Positions 15,994 to 23,950 of a DNA stretch of 39,867 bases are shown piece by piece (position 1 is the first letter of the stretch; each line of letters starts with the position of its first letter). A program made the position numbers and the translations under genes. Below the pieces are notes generated by a model. It had not been told where the DNA came from. It made no database searches and saw only the letters and a program-made list of their open reading frames with translations. Source of the stretch: Gammaproteobacteria bacterium (lineage in GTDB: Bacteria; Pseudomonadota; Gammaproteobacteria; Pseudomonadales; Azotimanducaceae); the NCBI GenBank assembly GCA_028824555.1, contig JAPPDJ010000023.1, forward strand, positions 1 to 39,867. Reading direction: 5' to 3'.

Positions 15994-17247
15994 ATGACCG
16001 ACTACCCCATGCCGCAAGGCGATGCTGCCGCACTCGGCTTCGATCCGGAACGACTCGCCCTCATCGGCCCCGCCATGCAGGAGTTCGTCGACGACCGGCG
16101 GGTGCCGAATCTGGTGACGCTGCTCGCCCGCCAGGGCCAGGTCGTGCACATGGAGGCGCGCGGTGTGCTCGATTTCGACACCGGCAAGCCGGTGGGACTC
16201 GACAGCCTCTTCCGCATGTACTCCAACACCAAGCCCGTGGCCGGCGTCGCGACCCTGATCCTCACCGAACGCGGCGTGCTGACGCCGGATGACCCGGTGT
16301 CGAAGTTCCTGCCGGAGTTCGCCGATCAGCGCGTGATGCGGACCGATGAGCCGATGCTGACCGAGCCGGTGAAACGGCCGATGACGGTGCGCGATTGCCT
16401 CACCAACACCACCTCCCTCATGAGCCCGGCGATGATGCCGAACTTCTGGCGCCAGCAATATCGCGCGGAACTCGAAGCGCTCGGCTGGGTGCGGCCGGCG
16501 GATGGCGCGGTCGAACCCATCAGCAACCGCGAGCGCGTTCGCATCCTCGCCGGCTTGCCACTCGCGGCGCATCCCGGCGAACGGTTCGTCTATCACGTCG
16601 GCTATCCGATTCTCGGCGCCGTGCTGGAAGAGGCGGTGGACGAGCCCCTCGACGTGTTCTTCCGCGAGAACATCTTCGCGCCGCTCGGCATGAACGACAC
16701 CGACTTCTATCTGAAGGAGGGCGCTCTGCCCCGCTTCGGCGCCAACTACGCGCCTCAAGCAGACGACGAGGGCATCGTGCGCCTCGTCTGCGTCGAGAAG
16801 GCCGACGCGAGCGAGAAGCATGTGGGGCCGAGAACGGAGTTCGGCGTCGGCGGCGACGCCGGCGGCATCCTCACCACGGTCGGCGACTACGCCCGCTTCG
16901 GCCAGATGCTCCTGAACGGCGGCGAACTCGAGGCCGCGCGCATCCTGGGCCGGAAGACGGTAGATCTGATGATCGGCAACCACACCGGCGACATGCTGAT
17001 CCCCATGACGGGCCCCGGCTTCCACTGGGGCTTGGGCGTCGCCAACTACCACGGCCGGGACCGCTTCCCCCTGATCCGTTCCGTCGGCACCTACGGCTGG
17101 GGCGGCGCCGCCGGCACCACCTACTTCGCCGACCCCGCCGAAGAGCTGTTGGGCGTCTGCCTCACCCAAGTCCTGACGCACGGCACCATGCCGAACAACA
17201 ACTATCAGGAGACCTTCCAGCGCCTGGCGTATCAAGCCCTGGTTTGA
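15994..17247 (+). CDS. EstB-like serine hydrolase (class C beta-lactamase fold)
   Basis: The protein has 417 residues. MYSNTK gives the Ser77-x-x-Lys80 nucleophile motif of the penicillin-binding/beta-lactamase fold, FVYHVGYPILG supplies the Tyr of the second motif, and YGWGGAAGT is the third (replacing KTG/HTG). This pattern fits the EstB-like esterases and transesterases rather than true beta-lactamases. There is no signal peptide, so it is likely cytoplasmic. AAGGA about 10 bases upstream of ATG 15994 supports the start. The last 16 bases overlap the end of the convergent PhyH gene. Confidence 0.88.
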   Translation: MTDYPMPQGDAAALGFDPERLALIGPAMQEFVDDRRVPNLVTLLARQGQVVHMEARGVLDFDTGKPVGLDSLFRMYSNTKPVAGVATLILTERGVLTPDDPVSKFLPEFADQRVMRTDEPMLTEPVKRPMTVRDCLTNTTSLMSPAMMPNFWRQQYRAELEALGWVRPADGAVEPISNRERVRILAGLPLAAHPGERFVYHVGYPILGAVLEEAVDEPLDVFFRENIFAPLGMNDTDFYLKEGALPRFGANYAPQADDEGIVRLVCVEKADASEKHVGPRTEFGVGGDAGGILTTVGDYARFGQMLLNGGELEAARILGRKTVDLMIGNHTGDMLIPMTGPGFHWGLGVANYHGRDRFPLIRSVGTYGWGGAAGTTYFADPAEELLGVCLTQVLTHGTMPNNNYQETFQRLAYQALV

Positions 17248-18128
17248 CGTTGCGACCGCTCGTGGATTCGCCGCGTCGGTCCAATCAGATACTCAAGCGG
17301 CCCTTCCACATAATCCGCATTCGCATCCACGCCGTAGCCCTCGAGCGCCGCCTCGCATCCACGCTCAAACCGCAGCCGCCTGACCGGTGCATCTGGAATC
17401 CGCTTCGTGACGATCAGGGCAATCATGTGCCGGGGCCGGTCGGATCGGTTGGGAACGCCGCGATGCCAAAGGCGAACATCGCGGATGAGAACGTCGCCAA
17501 CCTCGGTTTCGGGGCGCACCGGCGCCACTATCTCCCGCCGCCTGGCGGCCAGGGCCGCTATCGATTCGCCCTCGCCCTCTCCGGCACCGGTGCCAGCGTC
17601 ATTCACGCAGTGAACCCGGTGCGAACCGGGCCACAGTTCGATGGCACCGTTGCCTAGGCTCGTGGGTCCCGGTGGAACGTTGACCACCACGGACGCGGTC
17701 GGGGCAACCGTCTCGCCGACCTCGGTGTAGTGTTTCCCGTCCATGTGCAGGTGCTGCACCACGCTGCCTGGGCAGTTCGTGTTGCCGTTGTAGAACGTGA
17801 GAAGTGGGCGGCTGTCGCCCTCCGCCCCCTCGGCGCCATACAGGGCCCTACAAACGTCGTTCACGGCCACGTTCATCACCACATCTGCAAACACCAACTC
17901 CGGCGAAGGCGGCGGCCCTTGCTGCAAATGCCCAAGCGCCCGCGGATTGCCGCCAATGCTCTCGCAATAGCGCAAGAGTTCCTCGGTGTCCTCGTCCATG
18001 CGTCGCCGCAGCAGCGCGAGCGGCGCACTCGGAACCGCCCGCTCAAGGATGACGAAGCCGTGCTCGTGGATGGCCTCCACCGCGCGGCTAGTGTCCCCCG
18101 GGGCAACGCGAACGATCGTTTCTGTCAA
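17232..18128 (-). CDS. Phytanoyl-CoA dioxygenase (PhyH) family protein, copy 3
   Basis: The protein has 298 residues. QHLHMDGKHY gives His128-x-Asp130, VRLWHRGVPN the distal His222, and RPRHMIALIV the Arg that holds 2-oxoglutarate; ELWPGSHR is the usual PhyH turn. A Gly/Glu-rich loop (GTGAGEGEGES) sits in the insert between the two halves. The stop lies inside the end of the convergent EstB-like gene. Its start is 114 bases from the divergent Uma2 gene. The substrate is unknown. Confidence 0.85.
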   Translation of the reverse strand: MTETIVRVAPGDTSRAVEAIHEHGFVILERAVPSAPLALLRRRMDEDTEELLRYCESIGGNPRALGHLQQGPPPSPELVFADVVMNVAVNDVCRALYGAEGAEGDSRPLLTFYNGNTNCPGSVVQHLHMDGKHYTEVGETVAPTASVVVNVPPGPTSLGNGAIELWPGSHRVHCVNDAGTGAGEGEGESIAALAARRREIVAPVRPETEVGDVLIRDVRLWHRGVPNRSDRPRHMIALIVTKRIPDAPVRRLRFERGCEAALEGYGVDANADYVEGPLEYLIGPTRRIHERSQRQTRA

Positions 18129-18242
18129 CGACGGCGACCATTGGATGGAGAGGGAGCATCATAGCGACCCTATCGCAACGACCTGCGACGAACGTGACCT
18201 ACAGGCGTATGCTTTGCGACGCGGTGGCTTGGAGGAGACGCG

Positions 18243-18869
18243 ATGAGCGCGAGTGTGGCGGAACGCGAGACGGAGTTGGTGGAAACGCCCACCGGCTTGC
18301 CCGTGCTCCTCAATCTGCCGAAAGCGCGACGGCTCTCGGACGACGAGTTCTTTGAGTGCTGCCAACTGAATCGGGACTTGCGAATGGAACGAACGGCGGA
18401 AGGGAGACTGTCGATCATGCCGCCCACAGGATTCACCGCCAGCGACCGCAACGCGGAAATCACCCATCAACTTCGAAGTTGGGCCAAACGGGACGGCACG
18501 GGAAGAACCGCGGACTCTTCGGGCGGCTATCGCTTGCCGAATGACGCGGTTCGCTCTCCGGATGCCTCATGGATCCGCGAGGATCGGCTAGCAACTGTGC
18601 CGCCGGAGGCGCTTGTGGGCTTCCTTCCCCTATGCCCCGACTTCGTGCTCGAACTGCGCTCACCCACCGACAACCTCGCCACCTTGCAGGCGAAGATGGT
18701 CGAATACATGGAAAACGGCGCGGAGCTCGGCTGGTTGATCGATCCTTCTGATCGCACCGTTCACATCTACCGGCCGGGGAAAGCGGTGGAACGCCAGCGG
18801 GCACCGGCGAGCGTGTCGGGCGAGGACGTGCTGCCTGGGTTCGAACTGCTTCTAGGCGAGGTGTGGTAG
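18243..18869 (+). CDS. Uma2-family (DUF820) restriction-endonuclease-fold protein
   Basis: The protein has 208 residues with a GGAGGAG ribosome site 6-7 bases before ATG 18243. RLSDDEFFECCQLN, GRLSIMPPTGFTASDRNAEI, RSPDASWI and PDFVLELRSPTD are the ordered hallmarks of the Uma2 family, with the PD-(D/E)xK-type core in SPDASW and LELRS. The biological job of Uma2 proteins is unsettled; many copies occur in cyanobacteria and some other bacteria. It ends 19 bases before the halogenase gene and could share its transcript, but no functional link is known. Confidence 0.88.
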   Translation: MSASVAERETELVETPTGLPVLLNLPKARRLSDDEFFECCQLNRDLRMERTAEGRLSIMPPTGFTASDRNAEITHQLRSWAKRDGTGRTADSSGGYRLPNDAVRSPDASWIREDRLATVPPEALVGFLPLCPDFVLELRSPTDNLATLQAKMVEYMENGAELGWLIDPSDRTVHIYRPGKAVERQRAPASVSGEDVLPGFELLLGEVW

Positions 18870-18888
18870 CCGCGCTCCCGCCTGACGC

Positions 18889-20436
18889 ATGACCGACGTA
18901 GTCGTCATCGGCGGAGGCCCCGCCGGCAGCACCGTTGCCACGCTTCTGACGCGAGCGGGCCTCGACGTAACGGTGTACGAGCGGGAGACCTTTCCGCGCC
19001 CGCACGTGGGCGAGTCTTTGCTGCCGGCGACGCTGGCGATCCTCGACGACATCGGCGTCTTGCCGCTGATCGAGGCCGAAGGCTTCGTGCGCAAGGCCGG
19101 TGCCACCATGTCGTGGGGGCGCACGAAGGAACCGTGGGTTTGGTACTTCCGCGAGACCAACCGCCGCTATCCCACGAGCTTTCAGGTGTCGCGGCCTCGC
19201 TTCGACCAAATCCTGCTCGAACACAGCCGCGCTGTCGGGGCTGACGTACGCGAGGGAGCGGGCGTTCGGGAAGTGCTGTTCGAGGGCGAAGGCGCCACCG
19301 GCGTTCGCCTCGACGACGGAACGACGGTGCGCGCCCGCATGGTGGTGGATGCCAGTGGCCAGCAATCCCTCGCCGCGAAGCAGCTTGACCTCAAGCAGTG
19401 GGACGGCTTCTTCCGCAACCTCGCGCTCTACGCCTATTTCGACGATTGCCCGCACCTGCCGCCGCCGGACGACGGCAACATCTTCATCGAGTCGTCGCAA
19501 GGCGGCTGGACCTGGAAGATTCCCCTCGCGAACAACGTCTCGAGCGTGGGCGCAGTGGTGGACCGAGACGCTGGCGTTCGGCGCATTCGAGAAGTGGGCA
19601 GCGATGCCTACTTCGCCGAACAGGTGGCGGCGGCGACACGCACCGCCGCAATGATCGGCGATCTGCAGCCGAACGGCCCCGTAACGGTGGTGCGAGACTG
19701 GTCCTACGCCGCCTCACGGATGACCGCGCCTGGGCTCACCCTCGTCGGCGATGCGGCCTGCTTCGTCGATCCCCTGTTCTCCACCGGCGTGCATCTGGCC
19801 GTGTCCGGCGCTCACCTCGCCGCCGCCCAAGTCGTCTCGGCACTCACCGATGCCACCATCGCCGCCGAGGCCGCCATCGCCTATGAGCGCCTCTACCGCA
19901 CCCAATACGAGCACTTTCACCAACTTGCGCGCCTGTTCTATGCCGGCAACCGCAGCGTCGATTCCTACTTCTGGGCAACCCGACGCATCACCGCCGAAGA
20001 CGAACGCTCGCCCCGGGAAGCGTTCGTGCGAGCGGTGTCGGGGCAAACCGCCGCCGGCTACGAACGCTCCGTGCTCAGCCGAGCGGAACTGCCAGCCACC
20101 TTCGACACAGCGCTCACCGAGATGCAACGCCGCCCAAGCGCCCCCGACGACATCGCCAACGCGTCCCCGCGCCTGGCGCGAGAGCTACAGCTCATCCGCA
20201 CCGCCATTTTGGGCGAGAACCGCTTCGAGTGGGGCTACGCCGTCCGCGGAGAAGGCCGCGACGACCTCCCGGTAAGCCCGCTAGTGGCGCACCTCCTCCA
20301 CAACGCCAACGGCCAACGCACCATCGCCGAGATCGCCCAGGCAATAGCCACCGAAAACAACCGCCCAATCGCCGAGATCCAACCCATCGCCGAACGCGCC
20401 GCCCGCCTCCTGATCGAGGACCGCGTACTGCTCTGA
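18889..20436 (+). CDS. Flavin-dependent halogenase-like enzyme with a C-terminal PqqD-like/winged-helix-like domain
   Basis: The protein has 515 residues. It starts with the FAD motif VIGGGPAGS. GFVRKAGATMSWG holds a Lys at position 69 where flavin-dependent halogenases have the catalytic lysine, and GGWTWKIP (residues 205-212) is the WxWxIP halogenase signature. GDAACFVDPLFSTGV is the second FAD contact. These enzymes make HOCl or HOBr in the active site and pass it along a tunnel to a phenol, indole or carrier-bound substrate. Residues from about 440 to 515 form an extra domain (LVAHLLHNANGQRTIAEIAQAI) resembling PqqD or a winged helix. No biosynthetic cluster surrounds it, so the substrate is open. 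Confidence 0.82.
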   Translation: MTDVVVIGGGPAGSTVATLLTRAGLDVTVYERETFPRPHVGESLLPATLAILDDIGVLPLIEAEGFVRKAGATMSWGRTKEPWVWYFRETNRRYPTSFQVSRPRFDQILLEHSRAVGADVREGAGVREVLFEGEGATGVRLDDGTTVRARMVVDASGQQSLAAKQLDLKQWDGFFRNLALYAYFDDCPHLPPPDDGNIFIESSQGGWTWKIPLANNVSSVGAVVDRDAGVRRIREVGSDAYFAEQVAAATRTAAMIGDLQPNGPVTVVRDWSYAASRMTAPGLTLVGDAACFVDPLFSTGVHLAVSGAHLAAAQVVSALTDATIAAEAAIAYERLYRTQYEHFHQLARLFYAGNRSVDSYFWATRRITAEDERSPREAFVRAVSGQTAAGYERSVLSRAELPATFDTALTEMQRRPSAPDDIANASPRLARELQLIRTAILGENRFEWGYAVRGEGRDDLPVSPLVAHLLHNANGQRTIAEIAQAIATENNRPIAEIQPIAERAARLLIEDRVLL

Positions 20437-20520
20437 AAAGGCGAGCGCAAAGACAGGTTTAGTCTGAGATCGCACCATGCAGCTCCGGCGGATGGAGCTA
20501 TGCCGCACCGCCTTAGCCCG

Positions 20521-21921
20521 TCAACGCCAGCCTTGCCGCCACGCCTGGAACTTGGCCGGTCGCAGGCGATAGCGTGCGATGTTGCCTTCGTGGAGGCTCA
20601 TCAACTCCGTTTCCACCACTTCGACAAATCGTGCCCGGTCAGCGGGCGACACCTCGTCGGTGGCCGCATGTTGCCTCGCCAAGGCAGTCGCAGCCTTCTT
20701 GTCCATTCCCGACTGCACCACCTCGGCGACCAGCTCCCTTACGAGCAGCCGATAGCGCATGCGAAACGGGTCCGGCTCGCCGAGGGACTGACGTACCGCC
20801 GAGTACCGCGCGCTCGAGCGTTCGTAGGCCCAGACGAACACGTCGCGCAGCAGCTCAACCCGATTCAGCTCATAGACGGCCAGAACACCATCGACGTAGG
20901 CTCGCTCCGGCACGTCCACGAACGACAGGGGACAGAGATTGCCGCGAATCAGCGGGATGTTGGCCGCGAGGCGGGAGACCCGCTTGTTGACATCCTCGAA
21001 GCCCTGCAGGTAGGCCAGATGCACGAGGGCGAAGAAAGCCTGCTCGAAAGGGTCCGAGATCGCGGCCGCAGTGTCCAGAACCTTCTCGAAGCACTCCTCG
21101 ATGAGCTGCGGCACTTCCAGCGGGTGGTAAACCGTGCCGGCGATGCCGACCGGAATGCGCCGCAGGCGGCCACCGGCTAGCGGGTCGCCAAGCAGTTGGT
21201 CCGCGAGCAGGGCGTGCAGATTCAGAATGGTGTAGGCGTTGAAACCGACCTCCTCAGCCAAGCCAACGAGCAGTTCGATTGCCGCCTTGTGGTTGAGGAT
21301 CATCTGCGCCTCCCGCACATCCTTGCCCTCTGCAGCTTCGCCCAGCTCCAGCAACCGTTCGGTTTCCAGCAGGGAGTAGGTATTGCCTTCCAGACGGCTG
21401 GAGTTCCACGACAGATCGATCAGCAAGCGACTCAATATTGTTCGGGCGTACGTTCCCGCCGGGCGCTCGCTGCCGGGCGGGCGTCCCACATCGAGCAGAT
21501 GTTGGCGCGTGTCCACGGGCAGATAGAAGGTGACGTTGGGCCGGTAGCCATCGAGGAAGGCGCGCTGATATCCCACCGGCCGCCGCTGCCCGATCGGTGC
21601 CCGAATCGCCTGCCTGATCACCTCCGCTTCTGGCGAGAGTGACACATAGACCTCGCCATGCGCCCGGGCGGTGGGGCTGCCCGCGACCGCGCTACCTTCA
21701 CCGACTAGGGTGGCGGGCACCCGATAGCGACGGCCCTTGCGCTGGCCCTCGGCGAGCAGACGCCTTTGCTCTACCAGCAGCGCAAGCCGGTGCTGCAGCA
21801 TCCGCGTCGACCACTCGTACGGCAACCCCTCGCGGATCGCACTGATCCGTATGCCTTCCGGGTGCGCTGCCACGATGGCGAGGATGGAGTCAAACTCCTG
21901 TTTGGGAATCCGCTTCGGCAT
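20521..21921 (-). CDS. Fic-family protein with N-terminal winged helix
   Basis: The protein has 466 residues. Residues 1-70 look like a winged helix-turn-helix. SSRLEGN at 174-180 matches the inhibitory motif (S/T)xxxE(G/N), here before the Fic core. The active loop is HLAYLQGFEDVNKRVSR (His301 to Arg317), the FxDVNKR variant of HxFx(D/E)GNGR seen in a large group of bacterial Fic proteins; His301 is present. Fic enzymes usually transfer AMP to a protein hydroxyl. The target is unknown, and with an HTH domain it may also regulate its own gene. A strong -10 lies so close to the ATG that the mRNA may be leaderless. Confidence 0.88.
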   Translation of the reverse strand: MPKRIPKQEFDSILAIVAAHPEGIRISAIREGLPYEWSTRMLQHRLALLVEQRRLLAEGQRKGRRYRVPATLVGEGSAVAGSPTARAHGEVYVSLSPEAEVIRQAIRAPIGQRRPVGYQRAFLDGYRPNVTFYLPVDTRQHLLDVGRPPGSERPAGTYARTILSRLLIDLSWNSSRLEGNTYSLLETERLLELGEAAEGKDVREAQMILNHKAAIELLVGLAEEVGFNAYTILNLHALLADQLLGDPLAGGRLRRIPVGIAGTVYHPLEVPQLIEECFEKVLDTAAAISDPFEQAFFALVHLAYLQGFEDVNKRVSRLAANIPLIRGNLCPLSFVDVPERAYVDGVLAVYELNRVELLRDVFVWAYERSSARYSAVRQSLGEPDPFRMRYRLLVRELVAEVVQSGMDKKAATALARQHAATDEVSPADRARFVEVVETELMSLHEGNIARYRLRPAKFQAWRQGWR

Positions 21922-21928
21922 GTGGTGG

Positions 21929-22004
21929 ATTATATGTTACAAAAGCCAATATACGACAGTTAAAGCGCGTTATTTGTCGTATAAGATCTTTTTATGTCGT
22001 ATAA
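21929..22004 (-). promoter_or_regulatory. Fic gene promoter with three TGTCGTATAA operator-like sites
   Basis: This is an AT-rich island in GC-rich DNA. On the minus strand TATAAT occupies 21934-21929, and seven bases later comes the ATG. TGTCGTATAA occurs on the plus strand at 21975-21984 and 21995-22004 (20 bases apart, two helical turns). The inverted near-copy ATATACGACA lies at 21949-21958, over the place of the -35 element. The array is well placed for a repressor or autoregulator; the Fic protein's own N-terminal winged helix is a candidate binder. No good -35 hexamer is visible at 17-18 bases. Confidence 0.6.
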
Positions 22005-22101
22005 ATGGGCTTAACCGTCGCAAAACGCACCCTCATGGCGTCCTTTCGTTGCATCGTGCGTCGGAGCGGTAGCGTGGGACATCGACCCCGAAGTCCGCTA
22101 G

Positions 22102-22253
22102 GAGCGTGCGCCGTAGAAACGGCGCACGCTCGTAGTCGAAAGGTGAGCGAATGCGAACCTGCAGACCGGCACGTTTGCGAAGCAAACTGCGGGCCTTCGT
22201 GCTCGCATTCGCTCGCAGCTACGGCTAGGAGCCAGCGCCGTTTTCTACGGCGC
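22102..22253. repeat. Cluster of palindromic repeats between Fic and selenoprotein genes
   Basis: A perfect 13-bp stem, GAGCGTGCGCCGT, loop AGAA, ACGGCGCACGCTC, lies at 22102-22131. The segment 22192-22232 (GGCCTTCGTGCTCGC to TACGGCTAG) repeats the one at 50-90. GCGCCGT/ACGGCGC at 22235-22253 repeats the hairpin at 15797-15815. Together these fill most of the gap 22005-22300, in which no gene is visible. Confidence 0.75.
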
Positions 22254-22300
22254 AGCCTCCTAGGCGGCAGTTGGTCTGTCCCTGGTACGCGGTGCCGGGA

Positions 22301-23215
22301 TCAGGCCGTGAGGAACACGCAGGTTGGGCAGGTGGGGTCTGCCGCGTCAGCGTCGGCGGGCGTCTGGTACTGCGGCTCGTCGTGGCGTGGCAAGCGACTG
22401 TCCTTTTGCATCACGCCGTCCTTCCAGTCGTCGTTTGCGGCCCAGCGGTGGGGCAGGACCAGCACTTCTCCCGGTGATTTCGCGTCGCGGATGTGCTTCA
22501 AGGCTCTGAGCGTCACGTCGCGTTGCTTGGTCGGGTCGAACGGCGGGCCGGCGGTGCGGCCCAGGGGATAGTCGAGAAAGGCGATGCGCGGGGCGGCGGC
22601 GCTTGCCGAGATCGATAGGGCGCTCGAGAGGCTCACGGTGGGGATGCCGCGGGCTTCGGTTTCTCGGGCGATCAGTCCGACGGACTGATGGCAGACGGGT
22701 CAGACGGGCACCATCAAGGCCACGTCCACCTCGTCGGCGGCGAGGCGATCTGCCAAGGCTGGCGCCAGGGTGTCTCGCACCTTGCGGGCGGAGTAGATGC
22801 CGCCCATGAAGGTGTAGGCGCGTTCGGACACGCTGCCGATTGCGCCCTCGTTCGCGAGGCCCCGCAGGGCCGCGAGGGGGAAGACGACGTTGGGGTCCTG
22901 GCGGGCGTCGGCGTAGTCGTAGGCGAAGTGGGTGATGCGGAGGTCTTCGGTGGGCGTGTCGCGGTGGATTTCGCGATAGCTCACGTCGTCGCGGAAGTGG
23001 AATGCGACTTGGCTGAGTGCATAGATGCCGCCGGAGGCAACCAGCCCCACGCGCCATTCGGACATGGGACGGTCGGTGGCGGCCAAGGGCATCGGTTCGT
23101 TGCGCACCCACTGGTAGGCGGAGTAGCCCTTCGAGGAGTACACCGCGCGGGTGCGCTCGATGTAGTCGACCGGAGGCTGTCGCCCAAGCGCTTGCTGCTC
23201 GTCCGGGGTGCTCAT
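22301..23215 (-). CDS. Selenoprotein of the GrdB/PrdB (glycine/sarcosine/betaine/proline reductase B) type; UGA read as selenocysteine
   Basis: The protein has 304 residues if the in-frame UGA at 22702-22700 encodes selenocysteine (residue 172). The sequence around it is VALMVPV-U-PVCHQSVGLIA, the U-x-x-C-H pattern of PrdB/GrdB-like selenoproteins. Family-like sequence continues in the same frame after the UGA (PTVSLSSAL, AFLDYPLGRTAGPPFD) and the tail has CPTC. An 8-bp hairpin with a GUC loop begins 11 bases after the UGA (see the SECIS entry). Cutting at the UGA would leave a 171-residue fragment and a headless 111-residue one. The start ATG overlaps the moaE stop (ATGA), so it is the last gene of the moaCDE operon. 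The substrate is unknown. Aerobic marine bacteria carry relatives that are not part of Stickland reductases. Confidence 0.85.
22671..22689 (-). promoter_or_regulatory. Bacterial SECIS element for the selenoprotein
   Basis: Eleven bases after the UGA the mRNA has AUCAGUCC, loop GUC, GGACUGAU: a perfect 8-bp stem with a 3-base loop. The loop starts 19 bases downstream of the UGA with G then U. This fits the published bacterial SECIS rules (apical loop about 16-37 bases from UGA, small loop with an early G). It lies inside the coding region, as bacterial SECIS elements do, and would bind SelB. Confidence 0.75.
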
Positions 23216-23694
23216 GTGTTCGTCGGCTCCGTCACCTCACCCCAAGACTCGCGCCGGTTCCGGTCGCTGGCCGTGGACTCGATCCACACGTCGCCATCTT
23301 GGCGCCGCTCCTTCTTCCAGAACACCGCATCCGTCTTGAGGTAGTCCATGATGAACTCGCAGGCCGCAAAGGCGTCGGGGCGATGCCCGGAGGCGGCCAG
23401 CACCAGCACGATTTGCTCATTCGCCGCCAAGTCTCCAACCCGGTGCACCACCACTACGTTGAGGAGCCGCCAGCGCTCGCCGGCCTGCTCCACGATGCGC
23501 CGGATGCTGTCCTCGGTCATGCCCGGATAGTGTTCGAGATGCAGCGCCTGCACCGTGTTGTCGCCGAATCGGTCCCGCACGAGGCCGCCGAAGGCGACGA
23601 TGGCGCCGCAGTCGCCGCCACAACGTTCGCGACACGCGGCCCATTCGGCCGCGATGTCGAAATCCTGTGTCTGTATCCGGATGTCGGTGTGCAT
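23212..23694 (-). CDS. moaE: Molybdopterin synthase catalytic subunit MoaE
   Basis: The protein has 160 residues. GAIVAFGGLVRD, LHLEHYPGM, HRVGDLAANEQIVLV and the active-site segment DYLKTDAVFWKKE identify MoaE; the two lysine regions (K-T and W-K-K) are the ones needed for catalysis. With MoaD it converts cyclic pyranopterin monophosphate to molybdopterin in the cytoplasm. Its ATG comes one base after the moaD stop, and its stop overlaps the start of the selenoprotein gene, so the four genes are very likely one operon. The C-terminal tail after SWGEV is short and unremarkable. Confidence 0.95.
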   Translation of the reverse strand: MHTDIRIQTQDFDIAAEWAACRERCGGDCGAIVAFGGLVRDRFGDNTVQALHLEHYPGMTEDSIRRIVEQAGERWRLLNVVVVHRVGDLAANEQIVLVLAASGHRPDAFAACEFIMDYLKTDAVFWKKERRQDGDVWIESTASDRNRRESWGEVTEPTNT

Positions 23695-23695
23695 G

Positions 23696-23950
23696 TCAGC
23701 CTCCGGTCACCCGGGGCAGGAACGCCACCTCGTCGCCGGGGCGAAGCGGCGTTTCGCCTTGCACGATTGCCTGGTTGACGGCGATGCGCACGTCGGCGAC
23801 GTCTATGGCGCGGAACTGCTCTGCGGTCAGCTTCGTCGCCAATGCCGAGCGCAGGCCAGCAAGCGTGGGCGGATCGACTTCGATATCGAACTCGCCGAAA
23901 CCCACCGTCTCGCGCAGGGAGGCGAAGAAGCGCACCGTGAGCGCCGTCAT
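23696..23950 (-). CDS. moaD: Molybdopterin synthase sulfur-carrier subunit MoaD
   Basis: The protein has 84 residues and ends in RVTGG, the Gly-Gly tail that is thiocarboxylated to donate sulfur. [11 protein letters not shown] near the start and [15 protein letters not shown] at the end are typical of the ubiquitin-like fold. It overlaps the end of moaC by four bases (ATGA) and lies one base before moaE. It forms the MPT synthase heterotetramer with MoaE. Confidence 0.95.
   Translation of the reverse strand: MTALTVRFFASLRETVGFGEFDIEVDPPTLAGLRSALATKLTAEQFRAIDVADVRIAVNQAIVQGETPLRPGDEVAFLPRVTGG

Noticed and set aside
22700-22702. UGA as a nonsense mutation making the gene a pseudogene
   Set aside because: Coherent family sequence continues after it, the UxxCH context is that of known selenoproteins, and a SECIS-type hairpin is at the right distance.
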